Source of the DNA: Candidula unifasciata
Lineage: Eukaryota > Mollusca > Gastropoda > Stylommatophora > Geomitridae
Assembly (NCBI GenBank): GCA_905116865.2
Contig: CAJHNH020006957.1
Span: forward strand, 242,001 to 306,000
Length of the DNA: 64,000 bases
Direction of reading: 5' to 3'
A model generated the notes under the pieces. It made no database searches. It was not told the origin of the DNA and worked only from the letters and a program-made list of their open reading frames with translations. Of this stretch, positions 9,870-21,204 are shown one piece after another (positions within the stretch are counted from its first letter, which is position 1; each line of letters opens with the position of its first letter). The translations under genes were made by a program, and so were the position numbers.

Positions 9870-10280
9870 TCCGTTTAGAATTGAGTTAGGATTTTTAAAA
9901 TAATTGACCTACGGTTCTGGGCACATTGGGCATTCCCCTGCGTGCTCTTTTCTCCGATGCAGTAGCCACTCCAAGGTATCTCTTCTGATTATTCCTGTGA
10001 AAATTCGGTTATAGTATCTGCTGTCTTTACTTCGAAGACTCCTTGGTTACGCAGTCGTGTTAGCGTCAGTGATTCAACCCGTTGATGCAAAGTATCATTA
10101 TTCGGATGAGAAACCCCTTTCAGCCGCGAGGTTATATTGAGACCCATCTACTGTGACAGAGTAATTTGAAACCCAGACCTGATAAGGCGGTAGGGATAAA
10201 AATCACTTAAAGAGGATCCGTTATCTTACAGGCGGAAGACGACAAACGGTACTTATAGACATGAAAATACGTCTGTAACC
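9870..10280. other. Non-coding spacer
   Basis: No repeat family or exon recognised. It ends where the LINE 3' tail (AGAAGAATAAGAAGG on the minus strand) begins. Confidence 0.45.
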
Positions 10281-12655
10281 TTCTCCTTCTTATTCTTCTG
10301 CCTTTCTATCCCCCTATGGAGCATAGGCCCTCAACCAACTCACGCCAAGTCGTTCTATCCTTCGCCATTGCATGTCCTCCCCATCTTTCTAACTTCATTC
10401 TCCAGCTCTCTTCTCCATGTGTTTTTTGGCCTTCCGTTATTCCTATGCCCCTGTGGGTTCCAATGCAAAGACATTCTAGTTATGCTGTTCTGCTGTTTTC
10501 CCAGCGTGTGTCCTATCCAACACCAGCGTCTTTTCCTCACCTCTTAGTCCACTGGAGCCTGTTTAGTTCTATCCCAAAGATCTACATAAGTTATTCTATC
10601 ATACCATTTAATTCCCTCTATTCTGCGCAGGCACCAGTTAATGAATGTCTGCAATTTATTAGTAATTGTCTTAGTTGTTCTCCATGTTTCCGCCCTATAC
10701 AATAGTACTGATTTGACATTAGAATTAAAAATTTTTAGTTTAGTATTTCTTTTAATTTCTTTTGACCTCCACAAATTCCCTTTTGTATTCTTATTTTAAT
10801 ATCTCTATCAGTTCCTCCATCTTTATCTAGATTACTGCCCAAATAGGTGTACGACTCCATGTCTTGGAGTGGGGTGCCATTAAGAGAAAAAACATTACTA
10901 TTTGCCTGATTTATTCTTATTATCTTTGTCTTTCCTTTATGGATTTTCAGACCAAGCTGCTGTGATCTCGAATCTTCTTCTTTTGTCAAAATCTGCTTGT
11001 GCCGCTAGGCGTCGCAGTCTATCAGATGATCGGCAACCGAGCCAGGGCGCGCTCAGTCGCTTCATATGCCGTGATGTTATGAAGTCTCAAGTTGTCCGTG
11101 ACTCCTTCAATCCATCTTCTTCTTGGTCTTCCCCTGCCTCTTGGTGTTTCGATTTTCATGTTGTATGCTCTTGATGCTGGATCGTTGGTTCCATTCTCAT
11201 TAGGTGACCAAACCATTTCATTCTTTGCTTCTCAATAAATTTAACGATGGGTATGGTTCCAATAGTTCTTGTAATCACATCGTTTCTCACTCGATCTCTT
11301 CTGGTTTTATTCGCAGCCATTCTCAAACATCTCATTTCACAGGTGGTTAGTCTTCTCTCGTGTTCTTTTGTTAATGTCCAAGTCTGACATTGATAACCTA
11401 ATGTCGGTATAAAGATTGTATTTATAATTTGTCTTTTTATCTCAGCTGGGACAGCAGGGTGTTTTAAAATTGGGGCAAGCTCGTATGCGACATTGTTGGC
11501 TTGTTGGATTCTTGCTTCGATCTCTCTGTCTATTTTACCATTGGATGTAAAGATACTTCCCAAGTATTTAAATTCTTGCACTTGTTTTAGGCTGTGATCT
11601 AGAATCTTTATGTCGATGGTCTGTTGCTCTCTACTTATGCTCATGACTTCTGAACCACCTTCTGTCTTTTCAGTATTGATCTTCATGTGATGCTTGAGGC
11701 AACTGTCGTGTAGTAGGTTTATGTGGTCTTGCAGCTGTTTACTATCACTGTGAAATATGCATTGATCGTCGGCAAAGAGCAGCTCATTGAAGTCCTCCTG
11801 TTTATCGACATCTGTTGGTGTTATGTCTATTTTATTAATATTGTCCATAAATATTATGAAAAGTAAAGGTGATAATACACAACCTTGTCTTACTCCTGAT
11901 GTTACTGGGAACCAGTCTGTGATGCCAGCTCTTGTTCTAATGGCGCTTTCACTTTGTCTATAAATAGCCATAACACAATCTAAAATTGTTCCATTTATAC
12001 CGTAGTTTTCAAGAACTTTCCATAATAAAATTCTGTTTACTCTATCGAAAGCTTTTGATCTCGAATCAAGTATATTTAATTTATCTTGCATCTGATTCCG
12101 TGAATGGGACAGAAGAGAAATATCATCAACGAAGTCCAGATTATCAAGCTGTTTTGTAGGGTCCACTGAATTCCATTCTTGGTGTTAGCAGTTACTGTTT
12201 TCATAATCCAGTCTATAGCCAGTAAAAATAAGAGAGGCGACAAAAGACATCCCAATCGCACACCTGTTTTTATTTCAAATGCATCTGTTAGCTTTCCCTC
12301 ATGAAGAACTCGACATTTCAGGTCTTTTAGTGTTGCCTTTACTAAGTTAATAATTTTCTGTGGGATTCCATAGTGCCCCATCAATTTCTAGAGAGATTCC
12401 CTATCAATGCTGTCAAATGCTTTTTCATAGTCTATAAATCCAATGTAAAGTGGTGAGTTCAGTTCAATGCTTTACTCTATTATAATACGTAATGTGGCTA
12501 TCTGGTCAGTACAGGATCCGTTTGACCGAAAACCTGCCTGCTCATCGCTTAGCTTTTTATCAATAGCATCTTTTAATTAATCTTTCCAAAATAATTCTAC
12601 TTAATATTTTTCCAGGAACTGACAGCAAACATGTTAAATGTTGAATGTTATGTAT
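10281..12655 (-). mobile_element. Outer non-LTR retrotransposon (LINE), 5'-truncated and interrupted
   Basis: The minus strand encodes reverse-transcriptase pieces: GIPQKIINLVKATLKDL and the G-(V/A)-R-L/Q-G-C-L-LSPLLF block (12,384-12,230), then the catalytic-box region DNLDFVDDISLLSHSRN (about 12,150-12,100). After the inner insertion it resumes at 10,974 with QQLGLKIHKGKTKII, SYTYLGSNLDKDGG and a C-terminal tail. Several frameshifts and stops make it inactive. Reverse transcription and target-primed insertion are family knowledge. The 3' end carries GAAGAATAAGAAGG, like other GAA-tailed elements here. Confidence 0.9.
10975..12055 (-). mobile_element. Inner LINE fragment nested in the outer LINE, 12-bp target duplication
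   Basis: Flanked by TGATCTCGAATC at 10,963-10,974 and 12,056-12,067. The minus strand encodes a 5'-truncated reverse transcriptase: KAFDRVNRILLWKVL, VTSGVRQGCVLSPLLFI, then NELLFADDQ (the catalytic Asp-Asp), EFKYLGSIFTSNGKID, a TLTKEHERRL region and WFGHLMRMEP. It ends with a C-terminal GRPRRRWIEGV tail and a GAAGAA 3' end. The frame is open over most of the 1.08 kb and, by chance, runs into outer-LINE codons, giving a 336-codon chimeric frame. Confidence 0.92.
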
Positions 12656-12659
12656 AATT

Positions 12660-13330
12660 AAAAATTGACATCACAGCACTCGGGACACTCTCATACGTGC
12701 TGCGTTCCCATCTTCAGCAGCAAACGAAACGTTCAAATTCCGATGGTACCAATAACTGTATGACTATACATCCATCTCGCCTTTCCCTTGAGTGTTGGAG
12801 CCTCTGCCAGATCCACTGGTTACTCCGCGCAGCACCATTCTCCTCAGACCATAATGGTCTGTTTGTACCTCCGCACTGTTCACTCGCTCCTAAATGGCCC
12901 TCACAACGTCTAGCTTGTCATACATCAGTTTACCACCAAGTGATGCAGAACCGGCCAGTCTACCTGACTGTTCGTTTCCCAACACACCAGCATAACCTGG
13001 AAAAAGTATCCAAAGGACGCTAACTACCCGGGACCTCTGAAGTGATGCTCGCCTCTATGCACAGAGTATGCCTGTCTCCACCTTTCTCAACATGCTTTGT
13101 GAGTCACCTACAATCACGACATGTGTGTACACTGGTTCACAGGTCAGCGGAAGTCTGTAAGACTGTCTCTATCTCCATTCTCAAACTAAATGTCGTGGTA
13201 TCATTTGCTATCATTCGTTGCGCTAGGCTGCGTCCATTCGCCTTTGCTGTGAATCACCATGCCCTTTTAATGGCTCTCACCATAGAGCCATCTGTATAAA
13301 TTATCACATAATCTGGACGAGTGTAGTCAT
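12660..13330 (-). mobile_element. RNase H-type LINE, 3' end
   Basis: The minus strand starts near 13,320 with VIIYTDGSMV (first catalytic Asp of an RNase H domain), runs through eroded RNase H coding sequence, and ends GAGTGCTGTGATGTCAATTT. The same end occurs at 37,310-37,790 and 56,925-57,450. Multiple stops. Confidence 0.8.
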
Positions 13331-13719
13331 TATTCATTTGTTGAACTTATTCCGCAGCGTCCTCTGGCCAATACTTGCACTCACCGCCCAGTGTGATTAA
13401 AAGCCTACTCCAGTCTGATTGTTGGAACTCTGCTCTTGCTGCTGAGGATGGAGAGGGAGCGCTTATGGGAATGTTCCGAGTGCCATGATGCCGGTTCTTC
13501 ATTTAAAACTCAAACTCTAAAAACCCATTTCTTCCTATCGTTATATCCTGTATAATTTGTGTTCGATATGATTGATGAAATCTACTCATGCACATTTCGT
13601 CTCTTGGCTTTCTCTTAGACTTCCTTGTTTCTTCAATTAACTTGTTTTATTGAATTGGTATACAATTCGCAACCAGGCAATTTGCAATGATCTTGAAATC
13701 AAGGCCTTACAAACTCTAG
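13331..13719. other. Non-coding spacer
   Basis: No gene. The stretch 13,425-13,500 (GCGCTTATGG, GAGTGCCATGATG) resembles sequence downstream of the family I SINE at 60.1 kb and may be a repeat fragment. Confidence 0.4.
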
Positions 13720-13990
13720 TCACGGTATGATGGTTTGGACATATATGCAGAATGGGAGAGAACCGACTACCATGGGAGGCCAAGAACTAGGGTTCCAGAC
13801 CACCAGTACGATCCAGAGTTTGCTGGGAATACAACATCCAACAGTTCCTGATTGACAAAGGACTGGAATGAAATAAATAAAAAAAAAATAAAAAACTGCT
13901 GATAGAGAGATATTGTGATCTCTTTGGCAAACCTCTACCTCCCAAGGTAGGCAAGAAACATAGGTGTATCAAAGAAGTGTGCAGCAGAAA
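13720..13990 (+). mobile_element. LINE C-terminal coding remnant
   Basis: Plus-strand frames read GLDIYAEWERTDYHG / WFGHICRMGENRLPW-like sequence. This is the conserved Trp-x-Gly-His-x-x-Arg-Met motif near the end of many non-LTR reverse-transcriptase ORFs. Frames are broken. Confidence 0.6.
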
Positions 13991-14237
13991 AAAATATCAG
14001 AATGAAAATGTGTGCTTGGTGATATGTGGCGATATTTAGAAGCTTTATATAACAAGCTGAGAAAAATCTAATGGCATCGGAGAGATGGTAGTTATAATTT
14101 GCGCATTAATAATATATCGTTAAACCAACAACGCACAACGCGTCAATCACCTTTGTAAGGGCGAACACAGAAGTAGTAGTAGCAGCAGCAGCAGTAGTTG
14201 TAACTGTAATATGAGTACTAGTAGTAGTAGAAGGTAG

Positions 14238-14485
14238 AAGTTTGTGGCTTAGGTTTTGCTAGCGAGCTTCGTAATGATTGGGGGGGGGGGGGGGGGGGCA
14301 GGTTCGATCCCAGCTACGAACGATTTGTCTTGCGTTGGTTTCGACAATGGTACCAAGAGCTGATTTTTTAGTAAGCAATGGCAAACTACTGAACGTAAAA
14401 ATTTCCTAGAAAAACCACAACATCCCAAAATTGCTGGGGTTGGTTCTGCAACGTCATGTAAAGGATAGGCAACTAATATTTTAAG
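14238..14485 (+). mobile_element. Family D SINE with a G-run inside the head
   Basis: TTTGTGGCTTAGG, GAGCTTCGTAATG, a 19-nt G run, GGTTCGATCCCAGCT (B box), then the D body through GTTGGTTCTGCAACGTCATG. Upstream is an AGT/AGC microsatellite at about 14,175-14,232. The G run has expanded between A and B boxes. Confidence 0.85.
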
Positions 14486-14659
14486 TAGTAAAAGAGGAAA
14501 ACAAGAAGAAGATAACTAGCTGGTTAGCTATTTAGTCTACATCGAATCACTGTCAGTCAGTCAATAAGTGATCGGATCCCTTGTCACGAAATCCCACCAT
14601 GTCTGTGGCTGGTGACACCCATTCTGTGTTGGTTTATCATCATCATTATCATTCACCTT

Positions 14660-14912
14660 AACGTGCAGTGCTCCCGTGTGGCCTGTCCTTTCCCAGCCTA
14701 GAATGGGTACCAGGTAAAGTTCTGGCATTGGGTCCTTTACTCATTTGTACCTCCCAGGTCGACCCAGCCTTGAGTAGGTACCGGGTGCAGCGGAAAGTAA
14801 AAGCGGCCAACGTGATGCTGACCACATCACCCATCTTGTGCCTATTGGTCTATACAAATTTAGATCTAGCCCTATATGCCTAAAAGCGTGGAAAAGGGAC
14901 CTTTACTGTTGT
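14660..14912 (+). mobile_element. Family C SINE, head lost
   Basis: CCTCCCAGGTCGACCCAGCC, then GCGGCCAACGTGATGCTGAC, GCCTATTGGTCTATA and GTGGAAAAGGGACCTTTAC follow the C body order. The 5' part is partly duplicated (two GGGTACC-type segments). Confidence 0.8.
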
Positions 14913-14931
14913 TTTTTTAATTACCTAATTG

Positions 14932-15430
14932 TACAAGGGCAAGTCATTAAGTAAAGGCCATTGCAATAATAAGCTTTTTTACAATTGGCCGGGAAACAAA
15001 ATTGTTCAGTGTCCTTTTTCTTGACAGTTTCCCTGCCTTGCAACACCACATTTAGTCCACCGATCCACATGATTGTGGATGACAGCCAGGTAGAGACTTC
15101 TGGGTGTGGCCAGTAACCAAAGTTTGCACCACTGACATCACCTCCTTGTCATCTGCAAACCTCTGACCCCACAGATGTTCTTTCAATGGGCCAAACAAAT
15201 GAAAATCCAATAGTGCCAAGTCTAGACTGTATGCTGGACGTTTTTTAATACTTTAAACTGTCTCCATACGATTCTTCATTCTTTGATAGATTAAAGATGG
15301 TTTCTCTGCCCATAAACAAAAATAAAAAAAGGAAAAACACCTTGTTGCTCTTCCACAGTTCATGTCAACAGTGCTGCAGCCATCTTTTACAAGCTGTTGC
15401 TAAATAGACATGACACATTTTTTTTTGGGT
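14932..15430 (-). pseudogene. mariner transposase remnant
   Basis: The minus strand encodes PAYSLDLALLDFHLFGPLKE, then HLWGQRFADDKEVMSVVQTL. This is the mariner YSPDLAPSDxHLF block, with Pro-to-Leu and Ser-to-Leu changes and later stops. ACAAGGGCAAGTCATTAAGT at 14,932 looks like the terminal inverted repeat. The left 15,360-15,420 part may be the N-terminus, so the middle is deleted. Inactive. Confidence 0.85.
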
Positions 15431-15607
15431 ATTGCAAAGGAGGCATTCTGTTTCCTGAAATAATATTTTTTTTCCTTCTGCACACTGTCCCATGCAGACT
15501 AGGATGAAATGTGACCCTAATCCTCAGGGCAAAGATCCTACCTGTCCCATCTATATTGTCTCAAAAAATGGCAAATGCAGACGCTAAAAAGATACTTCTG
15601 CAGAATT

Positions 15608-16074
15608 CTGTTGGCATCTGTGGCTTAGACATTGTGAACGCACCTTGTAATGTCAAGGTGCTGGGTTCAGTCCCAGCTGTGGGAAGTTGTGCAGCAGACC
15701 CCCTTGCTTTGGTTTTAACAGTGGTATTCATAGCTGACCGTATAGGCCAGCGGTGGGAAAACTCTTTAGTTAAAAGAGCCAGAAATCAGTAGCACGACAA
15801 TTACAACTTTGTTGACAGCCACATTTCTTTCATTAAAACCTGTCAAGAGCCATGTTTTTGGAGTCAAAACTGATTTGTGGCCAACTGGCTGAGCCACACC
15901 AAAGTTGCTAAAGAGCTGCATAAGGCTCGTGAGCTGCAATTTGCCAACCACTGGGACAGGCAGCAATATCAAACTACTGAATGTAAAATTGCCTAGTGAA
16001 ATCACAAAAAGCCACACACACACACAAATGCTGGGGTTGGTTATGCACTGTTATGTAAAGGACAAGTAAACAAC
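15608..16074 (+). mobile_element. Family D SINE split by a hAT MITE
   Basis: The 5' part (CTGTGGCTTAGACATTGTGA, GGGTTCAGTCCCAGCTGTGG) runs to 15,747. The 3' part (CAAACTACTGAATGTAAAAT, GGGGTTGGTTATGCACTGTT) resumes after 15,953. A (CA)n run lies inside the 3' part. Confidence 0.85.
15748..15953. mobile_element. hAT-type MITE, 206 bp, 8-bp target duplication
   Basis: The ends are CAGCGGTGGGAAAACTC and, inverted, CAGTGGTTGGCAAATTG. Flanking octamers GTATAGGC and GGACAGGC match at 6 of 8 positions, as expected for an old hAT insertion. Non-coding; inside the family D SINE. Confidence 0.85.
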
Positions 16075-16089
16075 TTTGTTTTCCCACAT

Positions 16090-16715
16090 AGACCAACATA
16101 TTAGAGGCACACACCAGCCATACAATAAAGACGACAAACACAGCTGTCTTATACGTATTGGTGTATATAAATATGATATGTATTAGCATATATTTATGAT
16201 ATGCGTAATAATATTTTATAACAGTATATACTGTAATGCATTATTAATAACATGCATAGTATGTACACAAAAAAAGGCACCGTTGACATTTCAATGAAGT
16301 TATTAACAAATTTGAACAACAAACACAACAAAGTGCTAAGTTTTAAGACACATAATCCTTTGGGCAAACATACACATACAACAAAGCACAAACTATCAAC
16401 AACAGATCAAAAATATGATAAATCTAAGCTACATTTTTGTATAAAATATAAGGCAAAATTGAAAAACTACAATAAAAAAAAAAAAATTTCAACTTGGCTA
16501 ATAAATAACTGATACACTATTAACATGGTATAGTATATATTTACAGCAATGAGAAACCTGGCCCCATATTATGTCGTATAAGCTGATATGTTTGCATAGA
16601 AGCATGAAAATAAAGGCACTTTGATTTAATGTGAATTGAAAATACAAACCTAAATCTTTAAGTTCCAAACAATGCACTATATGTTTCTTTGTCATTCCAA
16701 AGATAAAATAATGTT
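16090..16715. other. AT-rich non-coding DNA
   Basis: Composition is strongly AT. Overlapping open frames on both strands (about 60-86 codons) lack any protein signature. No repeat recognised. Confidence 0.5.
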
Positions 16716-16717
16716 AG

Positions 16718-17215
16718 TTCCCCATGTGGGTTCTGGGTCCCCACTGTGGGGAAAACAAGAATAGACCCACTACGTCCCCAACAAGCCCGTTGTAAGAGTC
16801 GACTAGCTGGGTGCTTCCTTTAGAATCAGAGTGCATCTGCCCGAGCAGCAAGGACCAATCAGCTGCATTCAAATAAGCCACTAAAAAAGTTGTAAAATTA
16901 TATATCTTATCATCCCCTCGTGGAATGCAGTTTTTCGTTATTTGAAGTCCTACTCTGGCTCTTGCCAGGGGCCGCAATATAGCCTGGCCATAAATATGGT
17001 CTAATGGCTGAACACGGTTTCTGGGACCTCTCCACTGGTGATCCTCATCCACATGGTGGCACTTTGTGTCATCGGATGTTTATCGCTTGGGTGATGTCCT
17101 GATGGGGTAAAATAAGATGGATAGATAGATGTAAATGCAAAAATCAGGCACTGGCACAAAGTCCAAATGGACGAACTGCCAGGACTTTCCACCAGAGCTC
17201 ACAGCCAGGCGGCCA
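16718..17215 (+). mobile_element. Family A element interrupted by a family B element
   Basis: The A 5' half runs from CCCCATGTGGGTTCTGGGTC to about 16,885. The 3' half resumes near 17,118 (TGTAAATGCAAAAATCAGGC) and ends in CACAGCCAGG without a GAA tail. Confidence 0.85.
16885..17118 (+). mobile_element. Family B element nested in family A
   Basis: Carries the B core: GTTTCTGGGACCTCTCCACT, then CATGGTGGCACTTTGTGTCA, then GATGTCCTGATGGGGTA, ending in a short GATA run. Self-complementary GGCCATAAATATGG lies in the middle. Confidence 0.85.
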
Positions 17216-17286
17216 AGTGTTCAAATCCTCTCAAGGTAACTACGAATGACCCAAAGGATTTAATATAAAATAGAAAAGCTATTAGG

Positions 17287-17405
17287 CTATTAGGAATCAA
17301 CAGACTGCATACAAATGCGCCAAATCTGTAAAATGGATGTGCAGACAAATTGTGTAACAAGACTAATGTTCACAAGTGGATGAACCACCAGAATTTATCA
17401 GTATT
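17287..17405 (+). mobile_element. Family A fragment (middle to 3')
   Basis: GACTGCATACAAATGCGCCA, AAATCTGTAAAATGGATG and AAGTGGATGAACCACCAGAA match family A without its start or tail. Confidence 0.75.
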
Positions 17406-17517
17406 AGCACAAACAATAACAGTAAAATGTCACAGAGGTACAAGATAAGACACAGACTTCTGGGCATCTTGATTACATTAAGGAATATAGGACCATGCAA
17501 TAAGGTACTGACTGACT

Positions 17518-17705
17518 TTCTACCCCACCAGGACATCACACAAGCAATAAACACCGGATGACACAAAGTGCCACCATGTGGATGAGGATCACCGTGGAGA
17601 GGTCCCAGAAACCGCGTTCAGACAATTGGCCATATTTTTGGCCTGCCTATATTGCAGCCCCTGGCAAAAGCCAGGGTGGGGCTTCAAATAACAAAAAATT
17701 TTCTC
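17518..17705 (-). mobile_element. Family B element
   Basis: The plus strand shows the reverse complement: TACCCCACCAGGACATCACA, GACACAAAGTGCCACCATGT, GGAGAGGTCCCAGAAACCGC and AGCCAGGGTGGGGCTTCAAA. An ACTGACTGAC tail remnant lies at 17,505-17,516. Confidence 0.88.
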
Positions 17706-17845
17706 CTAAAAAGCACGAAACTGGATAAAGTTGTAAAGATGACTGTTATTAGACAATCTCATGCAATAAGGTACTGGAAGCACTGAATTTTATATGGATA
17801 GAACAAGATTGTTCTCAGTGAAGTTATTACTGAACAGTTCCAAAA

Positions 17846-18124
17846 ATAGATACATTCTTCTTCTTAGCATGCACCATCTGTAATTTTTGGTGGAAAGTTC
17901 TGGTTATTCGTCCACTTTGATCTTGTTTCAAAGCTTGATCAAGTTTTGCGTGTCCACCCATTTGATAGATCTGGCTTATCTGTATGCAGACTTGATTCCT
18001 CATCTCTCAGGCTGATGCACTCAGCCTTTGAAGGAAACAGCCTTATTTAGTCACCTCCTATGACATGCTTTGAGATTATTCTATTTCCCCCCAAAATTGG
18101 CCTAAGAGCCCACATGGGGAAAAA
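17846..18124 (-). mobile_element. Family A element with GAA tail
   Basis: The TTCTTCTTCTT tail (reverse of GAA) at 17,855 leads into the A 3' end. The 5' end CCCCATGTGGGCTC is at 18,122. Full length, diverged. Confidence 0.85.
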
Positions 18125-18309
18125 CACATAGGACATTTCAATAGTACATTTAGATAACTGAACACATATAATAAGGTGCCCAATAGAAACATAACACATA
18201 TTTAGAAATGACAGTAAAAATGAAAAGCTAAATGGAAGGAGATGTGTGATTTCCACACAATTCTTCATCTATATTAAGATAACTGCAATGATTTTATTAA
18301 ATCTAAATA

Positions 18310-18640
18310 TGAGATGCATTAGAACTGGACAGTTCTCATTTTTTGGTCATGGCATGAAATGGTAAGGAGAATGTAAAGATAATAGGAAAGTTGGAGGGGA
18401 AGAGAGACAGAGGGTTTCCAAGAGATAAGTGGTGGACTGTTTGGTATCATAGCATAAAAGTACATCTTCATGGGGAGTATATCAGAAATGTTGCATCAGA
18501 ACTGGACAGTCCACATTATCTGGCATGTCATGAGACAGGAAGGAGAATGTAATGATAGGAAACCTGAGGGGGATGAGTGCCAGGGACAGTTTGGGATCCT
18601 AGCTTGGACATTATCTTCACCTGTGTAAATCAGAAACGAT
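18310..18640 (+). repeat. Two tandem LINE 3'-end remnants
   Basis: The phrase GCATYAGAACTGGACAGT begins two similar units (about 18,319 and 18,493). Each continues into GGAAAGTTGGAGGGG- or GAAACCTGAGGGGG-like and GAGRCAGRG sequence seen in the LINE end at 36.7 kb. Confidence 0.6.
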
Positions 18641-18649
18641 TGACAACAT

Positions 18650-18985
18650 CAATCAGAAAGACACTGAAACTGGCACAAGACGATTACTATATCATGGACA
18701 GATGAGAGCAAGTCATTATCCTATGCCTTAAAACAGGGCGCAATCAACTTGGCAGCCACATGTACACAAAATTTAAGATTGGTGAATAAGCCATGTGTAC
18801 CTGTGGATTGGCACATGAGACAACAGATCACATCCTCCAAGACTGTCCCAGATATAATGTTTCCAGACAAAACTTTTGGCCAAAAGGGACACTGGTGGAG
18901 GCCAAACTTTATGGGCCACTAAGTGAATTACAAAAGACAGTGAAGTTCATACTAGAGACAGCATTGCAGGTATAGATAATTTTTT
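18650..18985 (+). mobile_element. RNase H-type LINE 3' end, directly followed by a GAA array
   Basis: Plus-strand frames encode DDYYIMDR-like and LKQGAINLAATCTQNL-like sequence, then MCTCGLAHETTDHILQDCP. The latter is a Cys/His zinc-binding motif matching [18 protein letters not shown] of the LINE at 41.6-42.7 kb. KLYGPLSELQKTVKFI follows before the stop, and the 3' end passes straight into (GAA)n. Confidence 0.85.
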
Positions 18986-18987
18986 TT

Positions 18988-19262
18988 TCAAGCGAATGAA
19001 AGAAGAGAAGAAAAGAAGAAGAAGAAGAAGAATTTAGAAAGAAGATGAACAAGAAGAAGGAAAAGAAGAAGAAGAAGAAGAAGAAAAAACAAAAAGAACA
19101 AGAAGAATGGTCAAGAAGAAGAAGAAATGGAAGAAGAAGAAAAGAAGAAGAAGAAGAATGGAAGAAGAGAAGCTAAGAAGAACTGCGAAAGACAAAGAAG
19201 AAGAAGAAAATAGAAGATGAATAAGAATAAAGATAAGAAGAAGAAGAAGAAGAAGACTGACA
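18988..19262 (+). repeat. (GAA/AAG)n purine-rich array
   Basis: About 270 bp almost purely purine on the plus strand, with occasional T and C. It begins at the end of the RNase H LINE, so it probably grew from that LINE's tail. Long Ser/Leu/Phe frames on the other strand are artefacts. Confidence 0.9.
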
Positions 19263-19539
19263 GTATACAGGATAGAAGGTGGTGGACAGGCATGATTAGC
19301 AAAACCAAATATCAAAGACTGTATGAAGAAGAACATTTGGCAATACACACAATCTTAAAAGAAAAGATAATAATAACCACAGAAGAATAACGAGATCATA
19401 CTTTTAAGAACTTATATATTAAACAATGGGAAAAGGTAACAAAGGGAGAGTAATCACATCCTGTATTTAGGACCAAACAACCCAGGGGATTGAAAAGAAC
19501 AGTACCAGAAAGGTAATGGATAGGAGGGGGAAGGACTGA

Positions 19540-19690
19540 CCATCATGCGGATGGGCACAAGATATATTAGACATTGGGCAGGAAATGGCATGAGGTGGGA
19601 GAGCTCGCGAGGGACCAAGTTTCTTTCAGGAAGGCTGTGATTGCAGCAACATTCTGTAAAAGGACCTGTTAAATGCTGATATGTAGGAAA
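19540..19690 (+). repeat. LINE 3'-end remnant
   Basis: GGAAATGGCATGAGGTGGGA through GATTGCAGCAACATTCTGTA and AAAGGACCTGTTAAATG resembles sequence near 34.35 and 45.27 kb. It looks like the final codons of a LINE ORF plus its 3' UTR. Confidence 0.5.
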
Positions 19691-20170
19691 TAATTCATTC
19701 ATTCATTGTCCTACTTTTTATATGTCATACAGTGCTCACAGTATGTTTATCCATTCCATTCTATCTTGTGTAATCATTTCAATATCATGGATATAATCCA
19801 GTTCAGCACCTTTGACTTCTCTTATCATTGATTTCAGGTTTCTCTTGGACATACACTTTGTTGTGTACATTCAAATAACCTGGGGATTCATACTTATAAT
19901 CATCTTATTCCACATCATGCATCTAACTTAAACATGATCGGCGGGACTTACAATAGTAGGATAAGACACAGCAAACAGGGAGGACAAATGAATCGATACT
20001 GACAGGACCAGAGCACCTAACCACCAATTCCACCCCCTCCTCCAATGCTATGATGGTAAAGCTGGTGACATGATGCCTATTCCAGGGATCTGGTATTTAT
20101 GTACACCAGAGCTTAGCTACCAACCCAAACTGACCACACTATAACAAATGACGGATATAATCATTGTAAG
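19691..20170. other. Non-coding spacer
   Basis: The stretch 19,730-19,930 (CATTCTATCTTGTGTAATCA, CATGGATATAATCCAGTTCA) may be another eroded LINE tail on the minus strand. Nothing else recognised. Confidence 0.4.
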
Positions 20171-20177
20171 GTTCCAT

Positions 20178-20530
20178 CTAACATTTCACATACATCGCCA
20201 TGACATGATTCTCTTCTTCTACACTTCCTCTTTTACCGCTGTGGGTGTCGAGGGAGATATAAGGTTCTGTTTCTAGCTCTTCTGGCTGCCTCGACCAAGG
20301 CACATCGTGCTGTTGTAGAGTTTCTCTGATGTTATCCTTCCATCTTGTTCTTGGTCTACCCCGTGCTCTACGTCCTTCTTCTCTTTCCATTTATGCTTTG
20401 TATGGTATGGTGTCACAAGGCATTCTCTCTAAGTGGGCAAACCATTTCACTTGCTGTCTTTGTATGTAATCCAGAATTGGTTCTGTGCCGACTTGTTCTC
20501 TTATGACATGATTAACCCATTCTTATTGTA
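20178..20530 (-). mobile_element. LINE C-terminal coding remnant
   Basis: The minus strand encodes GRRARGRPRTRWKDNIRETL then QHDVPWSRQPEE. This Gly-Arg-Pro-x-x-x-Trp arrangement is typical of the last part of non-LTR reverse-transcriptase ORFs. An upstream KWFAHLERMPC-like region is at about 20,400-20,450. Confidence 0.75.
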
Positions 20531-21194
20531 GGAAGACAACTAATCGACCACTATGGACACATGCAGAATATTTTCACATGTCGGGTCTATCCAAACCCCA
20601 AAAACAGTTTTCAGTACTTTTCTGCAAACTAAAATACTCAAAATTTTAAAACTATAAATGATGGTGGTCTGACATGGAGGGAAGAAGCATTAAGCCCAGA
20701 GATGGCGCAAATACCAGAACGTTAGCAACGAAAGTGGTGCAAATAAACAAGACCACAAATATAGCTAGAGACTGTTGGCAGCTTCGGCTAGCTAGCAGCA
20801 GGTTGAACGTGGTTGATTTTTTTATATTTTTTTCTTTAAAAGAATTGGAATTGGAAGTTACAGTCTGAGAGGAACCAGCCCCACACCCAGCCCTCAACAC
20901 TGCATGTAGGAATACACTTATTCAAAGCAGAAGATAGTAAACAGAGAAGGAAATGACAGTATAAAATGTAACCACAAAAAATAATGGAAATGAAAAATTA
21001 TTTCACATGTATATAAATATTGCATTGATAAGTCCTCTAACACATTAACTAAAATATAAAATGTTGTCTACATTATGGGGTGATAATATAAGTATTATGG
21101 CAGATATTTTGATTAAATTTCTCAGAGGTGCCTTATAGATGTCATACTAAAATCATAGAAAATGATATTAAGATTAATGTTATAAAATATTAAT
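20531..21194. other. AT-rich non-coding DNA
   Basis: No exon or repeat family recognised. The stretch 20,650-20,900 holds overlapping open frames on both strands without protein signature. Confidence 0.45.
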
Positions 21195-21204
21195 AACAAT
21201 ACAG

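Noticed and set aside
11156..12166. 336-codon frame as a single host gene
   Set aside because: It is a chimera of two nested LINE fragments; the target duplication shows the junction.
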